Shown here in pieces: positions 1 to 12,262 of a DNA stretch of 60,338 nucleotides. A program made the translations under genes and the position numbers. Source of the DNA: Zarea fungicola (taxonomy: Eukaryota; Ascomycota; Sordariomycetes; Hypocreales; Cordycipitaceae); the NCBI GenBank assembly GCA_900169235.1, contig FWCC01000312.1, positions 1 to 60,338 on the forward strand, read 5' to 3'. Within the stretch, counting starts at the first letter, position 1. Each line of letters starts with the position of its first letter. Under the pieces are notes generated by a model, which ran no database searches, had not been told where the DNA came from, and saw only the letters and a list, made by a program, of their open reading frames with translations.

Positions 1-902
1 GTTTTTTTGTCACCCACATGCCCCCGGTAGGACCCCATCCATTTTCCCGGCACCAATAGCTCGATGAGGGAATGTCAGGCATGTATCTTCATTGTCCACG
101 TAATGCTCTGGGCCTGCTCCACTCTTTGCGGTGTGGCAGTGGAACTAAAATGAATATTAGTTATTGCTTGACATACCATCACAATCGGCTAATGCGGAGG
201 CCATGGGCGCCGCTGATGCTCGTCCCGAAGCCACGACAATTAATCTCGACGCCTGACGCCCGACGCCCAGAAGCAAATATGTCATGTTGCAATTTGATGC
301 TACAATTCCGGCACAGCGCTGTAACTTGCAGTCTATATTCTCAATCCCAAAGAAAACGGGAAACGAGTCAAGAATTACACCATGTAACATATGAGCTTAT
401 TACCCTGGATTGCTAAACTTCAAGTGCCCGCATTCTCGATACAATCATTATTGCTCACTGCCTGTAGACGTTGTTAGGATTTTCGATATGGCGTGTTGAT
501 GGGTTGAACTAACCCAGGTTGTTCTCATCCGACGAGGTGCCCACTGGGTTGGGCTTGGCCTTCCCTGACGCTAAATTGAAAGCGCTGACACTAGTTAACC
601 AAACTAACGTCTCGCGATATTCCAGCTACTTTTCCTTAGTAAGACGAACAGTCAGGTTTCGAGCCTATGGGAGCTGAATACCGCCGTTACAGTTGCAGCG
701 CCCATAGAGGAAGAATCAATAATTTTTACTGTTGCTTCTTTCTGTGCTTGGCTCCAGTGAAGTCTCGGTAACCAAGAGATCCTGTCAGCGGATTTTATTA
801 GTCGCGTGGCCCAGCCTAACCATTGCGACACACTTAGAGACGACAAGACGAGCACAAGACGAATATAACCATAAATCTGACCGTCCGGAGAACCAATAGG
901 AG
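1..902. other. Left-end stretch without a gene
   Basis: Both strands carry only short open frames with no recognisable motif, secretion signal or splice-linked continuation. A short GC-rich patch with repeated GACGCCC lies near 250-270. The following tRNA is the first feature I can support. The window may begin inside the flank of a gene to the left, but nothing here shows it. Confidence 0.6.
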
Positions 903-1003
903 GCTTCCCTAGCTCAGTTGGTTAGAGCTTCGTACTAATAACTAAGTTAATCAGCTTATAATTGGTAATGCGAAGGTCGCAGGTTCAAGCCCTGCGGGGA
1001 GCA
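903..1003 (+). tRNA. tRNA-Ile (anticodon AAU) with a 27-nt intron
   Basis: A complete cloverleaf can be folded. The acceptor arm GCTTCCC (903-909) pairs with GGGGAGC (996-1002), followed by discriminator A at 1003. The D arm is GCTC/GAGC. The anticodon stem TCGTA (930-934) pairs with TGCGA (969-973). The T arm GCAGG-TTCAAGC-CCTGC is canonical. The anticodon loop reads CTAATAA, so AAT lies at 937-939, which means isoleucine. The extra bases 941-967 sit after position 37, the standard place for nuclear tRNA introns removed by the Sen endonuclease. Internal A-box and B-box (GGTTCAAGC) promoter elements are present. Confidence 0.9.
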
Positions 1004-1692
1004 TCTCATTTCTTTTTGCGGTGTCTGCAGGTCAATTCTTTTTTATGTGGATATACTTTTGGTATAGTGGGGTTTAATGAGCATTAGGATGGGTAGAGGG
1101 CGAAACTGAAGCACGAAGAAGCGTTGCTCTTCGCTTAGCTATTTATCTTTAATGATGCTAAAGCAAAACATACGTTGTTATCAATAGAAGTCTACCGTAA
1201 ACACCGAAGTGCTCACCTGTGTGTTTTTATCCAACAACCAAATACTGTATAATTCATCGTACAGTCATTACACTGTTCAATGCGACCTTACAATTCGACG
1301 CTACGCCTAGCAACAGCTTCTCTAATAACTGTATATAGTACCACGGTTTGGCGTATCGAACTGTGTCAATTTAAAACAGAAGTAGGGTTCTCAATAAAAC
1401 ACGTTGTGTGTTGTTTTTACAACATTTACAGCTCCTGGTGGTTCAGTACAGTCGCGTGTTCGAGGACAACCCGACGACGGAAATGCAGTGACTTGTTTCG
1501 AGGCTGGGCACGACAACTGACTTCTACCCCTCGCTTGAGCTGCGCCAGCTGATTGGAGCATACAAACAGAACGCATCCAACTCATTCGAAAGGGAAATGT
1601 GCAGCTACCCCGCAGCCCGATGGACTTTGTGCGAGATCGTACCACGAGCAAGAACAAACTGCATTGCTCTTCGCCAGTTGTTATACATCACC
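1004..1692. other. Intergenic region between the tRNA and the orphan gene
   Basis: No gene is supported. It contains the 3' flank of the tRNA (a T-rich run near 1011-1045 can serve as a Pol III terminator) and AT-rich sequence up to about 1430. The 5' region of the downstream gene follows. An in-frame ATG at 1597 would extend that gene by 32 codons. Confidence 0.5.
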
Positions 1693-4118
1693 ATGTCAGT
1701 CCAAGCGCAGTGGAGTCTTGATACCACGGCCGATTCGGCGATAACAATATCTCGTGGTATAATACAGGCATGCACGACTGACGACGTTCACCCACTTGCA
1801 CTGCAGGCATGTGAAAGGTTTGGGGCTACCCTCGCCATGAGCCAAGAAACATGCGCCAAAATCCTACACGTCGTGGTGCCAACACCACCGCCAACCGTTC
1901 TCAAATTCATGCGCGGAGTGGTGGGCTACTTGAAGAATGACTGTGCAACGCATCTCGGTTCATCGCAAGCCGGTGTACAATTCCTTGGCCTTGCAACTGC
2001 CTTTGTCGCCACAATGTCATTGACCGATGGCGCATCAGCCCTGTCATCGATGCTAGCCAGCTCTGCGACTGACAAGCAACTTTTGCCTACTGTACCACAG
2101 CTAAGGCACCTGTTGGCCAGTCTAGAGCCTAGATGCCATAAGGCAGGATTTGCGACAGAAGTCGCCGGATGGCACATGCTTCTCCACACGTTGACTAGGG
2201 CTGAAGACGAGTGGCAGCCGGACACTGCGCAGTTGCGGTATTACCCATCTGCAGAGGCAATTGCAACGGCTGTAGATGCTTTTCGGCAGCTCCGCCGAGT
2301 TGGGGAGAGCTCTGTGATGCGAGTTGTATTTACTGTTAACGACTCGGCGGCCTGGCTCATTGCTTTTACAAAATGGTGCCTGGGTAATGCTCCGTCTGTT
2401 CACCTAGATGATGGCACAAAGTTGCTCGAACAAGCTGCAAGTGATGTTGTTGTTATTGTAGAGATTCAGCGCTCTGTTGAGAGGAAGGGCCTACGGGCTA
2501 CTATCCACTACAGCATTGGAGGTCCCCAGGAGCTAATTGCAGCACCAAGTACAAACCAATGGTTTGGAATGGTGCCTATTGAAACATATGGTCGTTTACG
2601 ACTGCAGGCATTAGGACTGGGCAGTGAAGCGGGGTTCAAAGCGGTAAAACGCTCTCTCCCCTGTGCTGTGCGGCGTGTTCTAGACATAATACACTTCACC
2701 CCTGACTTGGATATGAACGATGATATTGGGGCTACAGGAGAGGCACGAGTGTCTTTAAGAACCAAGGTGCCCAAGTCTAGACGAAAAACCATCCCTGATT
2801 TGGGTAAGAATATGGGACTCGGGACTACAGTTGACAAATTTCCGTGGCTAATGCTAGATCCATGTTTGTTGATCTAGGTGAAAAGTTCCACGTAGCCTTG
2901 ACACAAGAAGAGCGAGAACGCAGAACACGCCCGCTGCCAAATGACACCGCTATCGACGCGGCAATCTGCCGTATGATCAGCTCAGCCGACGCTCGATCTA
3001 TTCAGAGCCTTGGTCACTGGGGGCCTTTAAACGAAATAATGGAGGTGGAGTTATACTTGAAATCACTGCATAGGAACGGGGTCTGCGTTCAATGCGGCAA
3101 GGTTCAAGGTACACTTGGAGCCGACGGGGGGCTATTGAGTACAATATTTGGGATGAGACAGGCAGCCCCGAGACCAAATCCAAATGTAACTGAGCCAAGC
3201 ACTAGTATCATCTGCGATGAGTGCAATACAATGGCGTTCATACGGTCAATTGCTCTGCTCACTGCCGATGTTCTGGCCGCATCATTATTCTTGAACCTGG
3301 ATTCCGTCAAATTCAGCGTCTTGGCAATACCGAATGACCGCTGGGGTGTCGATTTTGCTGAGTACATCAGGAAAATAATTGATTCATCTACTTCGCACCA
3401 CGTGGACTGCTATATTCATCGGCTGGTTGACTGGATGCTCATCATGGTTGGACATAATGTCGCGCCATCGAAATCGAGACATGGTGACTGGGCGATGTCT
3501 AGCTTCAAAGGCCAGACAATATATCCCATCTTATTCGACACGGAGCGGATCGTTAGACAGGGCTTTTTATGCCTCCTTTGCTACGAAGGCTCTTTGCGCT
3601 TGCGAGGCCATCAGTACACGCAGGTTTATTCCCGCAGTAACGGGACGCGGGATGACTCTGATCGTCCTTGCGGTCCGGTAGTGGCTACAGACCCAATACC
3701 CGTCAATCTCTATACTGATGTGATGATGAAATGGGAAACTATACAAAATGACGATTTCTTGGAGTTGCAACTACAACTGGTGAACCCTAAAACAAGGAAA
3801 TCGTCTCATTTATTCGGCCCCTCCCGGATCTATAAATCGCTCTGTGATGCAGTTGTTTTTGAGAATTGTGCTCATAATCCATACTCTGCTCTCCAGACAC
3901 AAGCCGTGACGATTTCGTACGCCGATCTCATGCACCCAACTGGGTTGGTAGAAGCTGCAAGGACAGTCCATGTTTTCGCAGTGGATGGGTCACACCAACT
4001 TCGTTTTTTTTCTGCTGCTGCTCTGGTTAACTATTTTGTAGTTTTTCGCATGAATGCATGCTTAAGCTGCTGTGAGAGTGCTTTTAAAAGCCATGATATC
4101 AGGATCCTTGTTTTTTAG
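1693..4118 (+). CDS. Orphan fungal protein with two CxxC pairs, 783 aa
   Basis: I do not recognise a named family. Two exons fit: 1693-2803 and 2878-4118. The intron at 2804-2877 has donor GTAAGA, a CTAAT branch site near 2849 and acceptor CTAG, and the phase joins the two frames exactly (IPDLG then EKFHVALT). The start at 1693 was chosen because it lies in CACCATG; an upstream in-frame ATG at 1597 is possible. The first half is Leu/Ala-rich and helical-looking. The second half has CVQC (about 3085) and, some 45 residues later, CDEC (about 3215), a spacing that could bind one zinc. The C terminus holds another Cys cluster (CLSCC). No signal peptide or clear TM segment is seen. It resembles the lineage-restricted uncharacterised proteins of fungal accessory regions, which is an inference from its setting. 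Confidence 0.65.
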
Positions 4119-4463
4119 TTGGTTTGTCAATACGGCGTGTGTGGCCGATGTGGTGATTTGCGAGCTGCCGGCGTCAACCGTTTTTTGCGCAGTGCCCCCC
4201 AAAAAAAAAGTAAGAAGGATGTTGAATAAAAAGACTCTCAATCTTTTGAAGGCTACCGAAGTGGGGGTTGCAAGTAGTTTGTACTGCGATGTCGTTGGGG
4301 TCAGTGGTGAGCAACTCCAGCTACCGTCGCGGACGTTAGTTGTGAAGTAGGGCCGGACGCCTTCACTATCCGGCATGAACGTGTCAGGGTTAATTTCTCT
4401 CTTCCAATCTTATATACTTGGGGTCACCTGATACGTCTTGCCAATTTCGTCTTGCGCTGCGGG

Positions 4464-5591
4464 CTACAAGCGATCCCAGTGATCCCAGTGACCCAGGCGA
4501 GCCTCGCTGCACGTGCCCATTGGGTGGTTCATCTCAAACCATGTTTCGCGCGGCGACGGAGAACGCTTCCTTTTTTCCCCTCTTTCCTCGATCGCCTTGT
4601 GGGGGTCACGGCGGATGCCCACGAACTTGAATGTAGCCGGAGCCGACTCCAATGGGGATCGGTCTCCAAGGACCAACTGTTGAGGAACAGTCAAAATCAG
4701 GTAGTCGTCGCTGACGAAGTGAAATGAGAGTTCATGTTCCCCATCGGAGCTCATGACGGTATGTTGTGTCACTCCAGCCATCAGTGGCGGCGCGAATGGA
4801 GCAACCCATTACTTGCGTCGAAAAACACGTGGCCGTTCATCCGCCCAGAGTTGTCACAAGATGATTGATCTTCAAGGTGTTCACCATCTTCATCCAAGAC
4901 ATAAAAGTCGACACGTTTTGACGCTGGGAAATCAGCATTGTAGCAGTGATCCACATGATCGGCGCAAAATAGATCAAAATCCTCACCTGCCAGGGGACCA
5001 AGGCGGGGAGCTTGATCACCCTGCAAGCAAGTCTCTTGCAGCTGCACGAACGCTTCTTCCACCTCTGTCACCTTTTGCTGCTCAAAGTCGCGCTCCTCCA
5101 ATCGTTCAATCTCGAGTTCTTGTAATTCGCGTTTCCTTTCTTCGCGCTCTTCCTTTAGTTCGTAGTATTCGTCTGCGTCTGGGCCGTCGTATGATCTCTG
5201 GCTGGAGCAATCCTCCGCGTCTGAACCAGAAAGGTTGCACTAGCAATCCCAGTCATCACCGTCTCCATCGCAGTCGCAGGCACACGCGGTACCATCGGCT
5301 TCCTCCAGATCAGATATGTCGCAGTCGAAATCGCATGGCACTATCTCTCGGAATTCTACATAAAGAATAGCGGACACGCGGTAATACCATGCTGGAAGAT
5401 CTCCGGAGCGAGGTCTAACTTCTTGCGAAGAGGCTCTCGGAGTCATCGCGTAACCTATCAGAAAGTAGCCGGCGGCGATCTTGTAGGAATAACCAAGTGG
5501 TGCGATTTCGGTCCGTTGGATTTGTGGGAAGCGGCCTCTGTCAAGACCGTCTGTCCGCAAGAAAGGGGTTGTAGCTGGCGAAGTTCTCCAT
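4464..5591 (-). pseudogene. Decayed gene for an acidic, coiled-coil orphan protein
   Basis: Three coding-like blocks follow each other on the minus strand. Block one (about 5591-5240) starts with the only good ATG (5591, MENFASYNPF), but that frame stops after 16 codons. The sensible protein (GRFPQIQRTEIAPLGYSYK) continues in another frame, so a frameshift is likely near 5540-5560. It ends in a Cys/Asp-rich tail (CDCDGDGDD) at an in-frame TAG near 5241. Block two, in the same frame beyond the TAG, encodes a charged Glu/Arg coiled coil (about 5190-5060) and the FDLFCADHVDHCYNADFP region. A plausible short intron (GTAATG donor near 4828, acceptor GGAG near 4775) joins it in phase to block three, which ends in RETWFEMNHPMG. 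Either the gene is broken by a frameshift and a stop, or unusual short introns remove both. No function can be assigned. Confidence 0.5.
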
Positions 5592-5729
5592 TTTGACAAT
5601 TTTAACTAGAGTAGGCTACAGGGGCCAAGTGGAATTGTCAACGTTGTCGGCGTGGGCTTTTGTAGCCAAGGCATTGTGCAGAGCGTGTCCGTACTATTGT
5701 GACACAAAATCTACTACACACATCAGAAT

Positions 5730-5835
5730 GCTCGAATATTCAGCGTCCCTATTAGAGGGGGTAGGAATATGTAGTATCATAATGGGGGACAATAGAGGGG
5801 GTAGAAAGATGCGGTGTCATCTAGTTATAGGGTGG
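5730..5835. repeat. Decayed minisatellite, about 38-bp unit, 2-3 copies
   Basis: The word ATAGAGGGGGTAG (first copy ATTAGAGGGGGTAG) recurs at about 5751 and 5790. Each copy is followed by a related segment (GAATATGTAGTATCAT, then AAAGATGCGGTGTCAT). A third, more diverged copy precedes them (GAATATTCAGCGTC). Divergence between units suggests an old, inactive repeat. Confidence 0.5.
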
Positions 5836-6365
5836 CAAAATAGTAGCATGCCTATTGCAGGGGGAAGCCATGGTCATTTTGCTGCAACTAAATTCTCCTG
5901 TTAACTCGATTCTTTTCTTCGGCAACGCAGGCCAAGAGCTAAGAATTGAAAAGTATTCTCTACATTAATCCACTACTGCCTTGGTCTCTTTGCGTCTCTA
6001 TGAGCGAGTCTCCCGTCTTTAAATCGCGAATAACAAGGCTTCGCTTTGTACGTACGTACTCGAGTACGTGTCCTGCCCGAGCTAAACCCGCTAACGGCGT
6101 GCGTTCCCGCCTATGGTTACCGTGCAATTACGCCAAACTCGCAGCCTTGTTGCAGATTCAGAAGCTTACAGGCTTTTTGCCCGATACCTTTAGTTCTTTG
6201 TGGCGCGGATACCGCTCCCGCAACACCGCGAATCTCCGCACATCCAGGCTAGCTGGCACACCTAAACGATGCAAGTGGGCATTTAGAGCACTCGGAGGCT
6301 ACATAGAGTCCGAAAGCCCTACTATATGTGACCCAGTCACGGTTAGGTGTCCCGACTCTTGGCGG

Positions 6366-6386
6366 ACAGTAATACTGTATTACTGT
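6366..6386. promoter_or_regulatory. Perfect 21-bp inverted repeat upstream of the ABC transporter
   Basis: Left arm ACAGTAATAC and right arm GTATTACTGT are exact reverse complements around a single central T. The centre is about 127 bp upstream of the transporter start at 6503. A symmetric element of this size in a promoter suggests a dimeric regulator's binding site, but I recognise no named consensus. It could also form a small cruciform. Confidence 0.4.
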
Positions 6387-6502
6387 GTAAAAACAGAGAG
6401 TTTAGGGGAATGGGAAAATTAATAAGTAGAGGAGCCGTGCATGTCCAAGATTGTGAATCGCAAGTTCTAGTCCTAGTGTGTATCGGCAATTTGATCTTCA
6501 AC

Positions 6503-9500
6503 ATGGCGGCCGGTGATGATTCGTTTGGGCCTCGCCTGCCAGGCCACTTTGACTTTACTCTGGTCTTTGAGCAGAGCATCTTTTCAATATTGCCCATGTG
6601 TGCATTTTTAATTGCTGCCCCATATCGCATTTTCCAGCTATGGAAGAGACCAACTTGTGTCGCTTCGCGCAAGCTTTTAGTCGCCAAACTTGTGAGACAA
6701 AATACCTTTCTGCGGTTCGCTCCGAGATCTATAATCTAACAGCTTAGACAATGGCTGGCATCCTCATAGCGTTGCAGGTTGCTGTCTTAGCCATGTGGAG
6801 TCTCCCATCGACGGCAAAGGCCAAGACATCCATCGCAGAAGGAGCTCTCGGAGTTGTCGAGAGCTTTGCTATTCTCGGCCTATCCTACCACGAGCATACA
6901 CGAGCTTCGAGCCAGTCGCTGTTCCTTAGTTTCTACCTCATCATCAGCAGCATACTCGATGTCGCCTCCATTCGAACCGCCTGGATACGTGCCCATGAGC
7001 CAGCCCTGACAGGGCTTCTAACCGCCGCTTTCGTAGTTCGCCTGGCCCTCCTGGTGCTGGAAGAGGCGCCAAAGAATCTAATTCCGAGTGAAAAGACGCA
7101 GTCGCGCGAGACTCGTGCGGGCGCCATTAGCCGCAGCGTCTTTTGGTGGCTCAACGGCTTCTTGACTCTCGGCTACAAATCTATTCTGGATGTTAACCAC
7201 ATCGGTCCCATTGCGCCAAAGTTTGACTCGCGAGACCTGCGCAAGCAGCTGGAGAGCGTCTGGGACAAGCACGACAAGAAGAGCGACTGGAGTCTCATTA
7301 AATGCACCTTCATGGCGTACAAGGGCCAGTTTATTGCGGGCATACTTCCCAGAGTGCTGTACAGCGGCTTCACCCTGTCCCAGCCATTTCTCATCAACAC
7401 GGTGGTCGCATATGTCGCGACAGAGGACAAGGATAAAAAGGTTGGAGGCAGCCTCATTGGCGCGACGATTCTCCTCTATACTGGCCTCGCCGTGACCCAC
7501 GCCTGGTATCGGCACACTACCTATCAACTCCTCACCATGTACCGTGGAGGCTTGGTGGCGCTCATTTTTAAAAAGACTCTGGAGCTGGAAGGGTCTGGAA
7601 TCCGTGACCTAGCCCCGGTCACACTCATGAGCACCGACGTGGAGGGAATTGCTATGGGCGGTGCTACCATTCATGACATCTGGGCTGCTTTTATTGAGCT
7701 TCCCGTGTCCCTCTTCTTACTGTACCGACAGGTTGGCATTCCCAGCCTGTTCATTCTCATCCCAGCCATCCTCACCACGGTCGGCGCTGGCATCATCGCT
7801 CCAAAGCTAGGACCAGCCAAAGTTTTATGGAATTCTGCCATCCAAGAACGAGTTGGTGATACGTCCAGCATGCTCAGTCAGATCAAAGGTGTCAAGATGA
7901 TGGGCTTGACTGACTTTTTTCTGAAACGGATTCAGGCCATGAGGATTCACGAGCTGAAATTGTCGGTCAAGTTCCGTTGGATCCAGGTATATCTCCACGG
8001 TATGGCCACCACTTCTACGTCGCTTACCCCGGTCATTGTCATCCTGGCGGCCATTTTCTGGACGAAAGCCGAGCAGGGACTCAGCGTCGGGAGTGCCTTT
8101 ACGGCACTGTCCATCATTACAATTGCAGCTACGCCAATCAACAATCTCCTTGTATCTATGATGCAGCTTTTCGGTGTCATTGGATGCTTCACCCGCATCC
8201 AAAAGTTTCTGTTGTCAGATGTTCACAAGGATCCTCGTTACGTGGCAAAATCGGACAAGCAAAACGGGCAACCGGCTGGGCCACAGAGAGTGCAGAATAT
8301 CGAAATGTCATCCTTGAACAATCTCGAGCGAGAGCTTCCCGAGATTGTGGTTAAATTCACAAAAGCAACGTTTACCATTGGTGAAAAAACGGGTGTTCTT
8401 CGCGACATCTCTCTGGAAATTCGGCACAGCACGCTCTCCATGGTCGTCGGTCGCGTTGGCTGCGGCAAATCGTCGCTGGTCAAGGCCATGATTGGTGAAC
8501 TACCGCTCGAATCAGGCACTCTTAACTCTGAAATGCCGTACGCCGCGTATTGCGACCAGACCCCCTGGATTCTTAATGTCAGTGTCGAAGAAAACATCGT
8601 CGGTCAATCTGGATACGATGAAAGGTGGTTCAAGGCTGTTGTGTTTGCCTGTGCGCTGGATGAGGACATTGCCGCCTTTACAAATGGTCAACAGACGCTT
8701 GTCGGGTCTGGTGGTGTGGCGCTCAGCGGCGGCCAGAAGCAGAGAGTCGCCCTCGCTCGCGCCGTCTATTCGCGCAGAGACTTCATCGTGCTGGACGATG
8801 TCTTTAGTGGCCTTGACAACAAGACTTCCAAAGCTGTGTTTAATCGCCTCCTCAGCCCAGACGGTCTCCTCCGGAACAATGGACAGACCATTGTACTTGC
8901 GACAAACAATGTCAACTTTCTATCCGCCGCCGATTTTGTTACGATGCTGGAGGATGGCATCATTGTCCGTAACCAAGTTACGTACAACTCGTTCGAACCT
9001 TCTGAGTGGGGTGTTTTGGAAGAGGATTCTGATTCAACCGATGCCACGTCGGAGACGGTGGAAGCTGCCATGGCCGAAGAGTCGGAGAAGCCGCTTCGAC
9101 GCGCAGAAATTAACACTGAGGAGAACACCAAGAAGATTGAAAACGAGCTGAGTCGACAGACTGGAGATATTGAGTGCTACAAAATTTACCTCAAATCTCT
9201 TGGAGTCACAATTGTGGTGGTAACAATCATCCTGGTCGTTGTCAGCGTTGGCATTGAAAAGATGCCGCAGATTTGGCTTCGTCTCTGGACTGAAAGGGGA
9301 ACAAACACAAACAGACTGGGGTACATGGGTGGATACGTCGCGTTCGCTATACTCGCCTCCTTCTTCCAGCTCGCAGTCATTGCTTACTTCTTCATTGTCG
9401 GCATTCCGCGATCCGCGAATCGCCTTCATGAAATACTACTCGTTGCCGTCATGCGGGCACCTCTGCACTTTTTCACGTCAACGGACAACGGCATCACATT

Positions 9501-10995
9501 AAACAGATTCAGCCAGGATATGAATCTCATAGATCAAACCCTGCCCATGACGTTTGTCGGGACTGTCATCTTGGTCGCGCAGGCCATAGCAGAAACAGCC
9601 ATCATTGCATCTGGTGCGTCCTATGTAGGCGTCATAATTCCTTTTGGGTTCGTGGCCATCTACATGATTCAGCGATACTATCTACGCACCTCCCGCCAGA
9701 TTCGATTCCTTGACCTGGAACTTAAATCTCCCCTGTACACGCAGTTTACAGAAACCGTTGCCGGTCTGTCGACTATTCGGGCCTTTGGCTGGACGCGAGC
9801 CACCAAGATCGAAAACTACACACGCCTCAACACCTCGCAGAAGCCTTACTACATGATGTATTGCATTCAACGCTGGCTTCAAGTCGTCTTGGACATGTTT
9901 TGTGCAGGCATGGCCCTGGTCCTCGTCCTGTTTGCTGTGTTGCTGCCAAACTCGACCTCTAGCGGTGCCATTGGTCTCGCTTTGGTCAACATTATCAGCT
10001 TCAACTTTACTCTATCCATGGTTATCATGGTTTGGACGCAGCTGGAAACCTCGCTCGGGGCCATTGCCAGACTGAAGTGGTTCAATCAGTTTACACCAAA
10101 TGAAAATAGGCCCGAGGAGAAGGAGTTACCAGAGGCCGACTGGCCGTCGCAGGGTCGCATCGAGCTGGAGAATGTTATCGCAGCGTACAGGTAAATACCA
10201 CTTTTTATCGACTGGTGAATCGTTTACTGACTTTTTTTCAGTGACGAGGGCGAAGATATTCTTCGCGGTGTTACTCTAACCATCGAGCCGGGGACTAAAG
10301 TAGGTGTCTGCGGACGTTCTGGAAGGTATGTGTATGAATAGCTATTCTTTTTTAACTTCATACTTATTGAGGATTATAGTGGAAAATCCTCGCTCATTTC
10401 CGCCCTGGCTCGTCTCCTGGAGCTTCGCGGCACCGGCACAATGCGCATCGACGGCGTCGACCTGTCCACCGTACCCCGGCAGCACATTCGTTCCAAAATC
10501 ACGGCGCTGCCCCAAGACGCCTTCTTCCTCCCTGGCACTGTGCGCCACAACCTGGATCCCGAGGGCAAGGTCCAGGCCGACGAGGTGCTCATCCAAGCGC
10601 TGACCAAGACGACCATCTGGTCCTTCCTGGAGACGCGGGGCGGTCTGGACGCCAAGCTGGAAGACTTGAGCTTCTCCGCCGGCCAGCTGCAGCTCTTCTG
10701 TCTCGCTCGCATCTCCCTGCGGCGCGAGAGCAGCAGTGGCGGCGGCGTGGTGCTGCTCGACGAGGCGACTAGCAGCGTGGACATTCGCACAGACGACGAG
10801 GTTCGCGCGGCGCTCCTTCCGGACCTCGACGGCAAGACGGTGGTGGAGGTGGCGCATCGGCTGGAGATTGTGCGCCATTACGATGTAGTGGTGGTCATGG
10901 CTGGTGGCAAGGTGGCCGAGGTGGGCAGCCCGGATGAGCTACTGGCGACACCTGGGTCGGAGTTTCAGGCGCTGTGGAACAGTAGAAATCTGTAA
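6503..10995 (+). CDS. ABCC (MRP-type) multidrug/conjugate ABC exporter, 1443 aa
   Basis: A full-length ABC transporter that would export organic anions, conjugates or toxic metabolites across the plasma or vacuolar membrane using ATP. Four exons fit in phase: 6503-6691, 6748-10190, 10242-10325 and 10380-10995. All introns are 51-56 bp, with donors GTGAGA, GTAAAT and GTATGT. The short first exon (MAAGDDSFGP) supplies an extra N-terminal hydrophobic segment, giving the TMD0-TMD1-NBD1-TMD2-NBD2 layout. NBD1 has Walker A GRVGCGKSS (about 631), signature LSGGQKQR (about 722) and Walker B IVLDDVF (about 743), with Asp replacing the catalytic Glu. NBD2 has Walker A GRSGSGKSS (about 1235), a degenerate signature FSAGQ (about 1337) and Walker B VLLDEATSS (about 1362). 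This asymmetry is typical of ABCC proteins. Substrate cannot be inferred. A 21-bp palindrome lies in its promoter. Confidence 0.93.
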
Positions 10996-12262
10996 TCTAG
11001 ACAGCGTGGGCATGGTTGTTATTTGCATTGATTTATTTAGATTTGTTCAAGGTCCATACTTTTATAAAGACAAAAATCTCTTCTATCTGGACGCTTCGTC
11101 CAACTTCACTTCTCAGTCTTGCAGCGCTACAGTCTATATCAGGCCATTAAAATCCAGCAGCTACGTGCGAATATGACATGGTCATAGAACGGACCCTAAC
11201 CAAAAATAGATTATAGGGCAGGGTGTAAGCAATGAGGCTTCGGTCAAGCTTTCGGTTAGTTGCGTGGATCTAGATGTGTTTGGTTATTGACAGGTCAGCT
11301 TTCAGCCCTATTCGCCGAGTTGAGACACTCGGCCAACTGTATAGTCTATCAAATACAAAAATAAGCCACGACGACAAGAAAGAAACTAAAAGCTTAAGCC
11401 AGGACTATTCAAGACTCTGAAAGAATAAATCCAAGCTTGAAGAAATCAACCAGGAGTGTTTTTTTTAAATGCTGCCGTGGGACTCTCAGATCAAATGACG
11501 CAGATCACCACCCAGCGCCACAGCACATGCGTCGACTAGTTACATGGCACGAGTTTGCCGGTGTAAGTGGATGCGACCTTTTGGTGACATGCCCTAATGA
11601 ACCACCGGCAGAGTACGGGTCTTGCTGGGTCATTGGCTTAATGGGGTACGGAGTTTCAACCTGGAGAGCTGACGACTTGAATTTGGTCGTGTTTTCTTCT
11701 ATTTGGTAGGCTGGCAGAGCACTTATGTGTCCAGCGGTTCAATGCCAACAGCGCGGTCAACATCGAGCTAAGCAAACCGCAAAGCAGCTACGTGTTATCT
11801 AATGCCACGCACAAAAGAAAGAATAAAAAAGAAACTATTACGTTGTATAATAGCGAACCATAGGATCAGAGTCCCGGCGCGTGCATACATAGTGCGGTCC
11901 TAGTCACCTTCAAAATAGCGCTCACCTGCCTTTCTCAGTGACCGGCCCGCCAAACTTGGCTAGTTGACCAACATTGACGGCAAAGGAATGGGGTAATAGC
12001 GCCGGACATCTGGACAGTTTCCATGCCACCTGCTAGCTGTACAGTTAGTGATTGGTTCGTGAAAGGAGTAGATGCCTACGTACGGGCCATCTGATGGTTT
12101 GGCACGATCCAGACTCCGGCCCGGGGATAGATTTGTAGGGCTGGTAGATCTATAAAGCTCTTTACCTCTGCTATTCTCTACCTACTATGACTCTTCAATT
12201 TCGAAGCATTTTTTCTTTGTCTTATTATCCTCATTTCAAAAATAAACCTTTCCCAGTTCAGC
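10996..12262. other. Intergenic region with TATA box of the next gene
   Basis: No coding region is supported; open frames here lack motifs and splice partners. TATAAA at 12151-12156 lies 107 bp before the ATG at 12263 and is preceded by a CCGG-rich patch (about 12116-12124). The first 200 bp are the 3' flank of the transporter. Confidence 0.55.

Larger units (their letters stand above)
5592..6502. other. Gene-free stretch upstream of the ABC transporter
   Basis: No coding region is supported. It holds a decayed tandem repeat (5730-5835), a 16-bp palindrome ACGTACTCGAGTACGT (6054-6069), a 21-bp inverted repeat (6366-6386) and an AGGGG stress-element-like word at 6404-6408. The last two lie within 140 bp of the transporter start codon. 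Confidence 0.5.

Noticed and set aside
6054..6069. Palindrome ACGTACTCGAGTACGT as a regulatory site
   Set aside because: It lies in a low-complexity ACGT-rich patch 430 bp from the nearest start codon, so a chance palindrome is likely. It is mentioned only as content of that region.
1..6502. Transposon remnants in the left accessory region
   Set aside because: No transposase or reverse transcriptase motif, terminal inverted repeats or LTRs could be found by eye.
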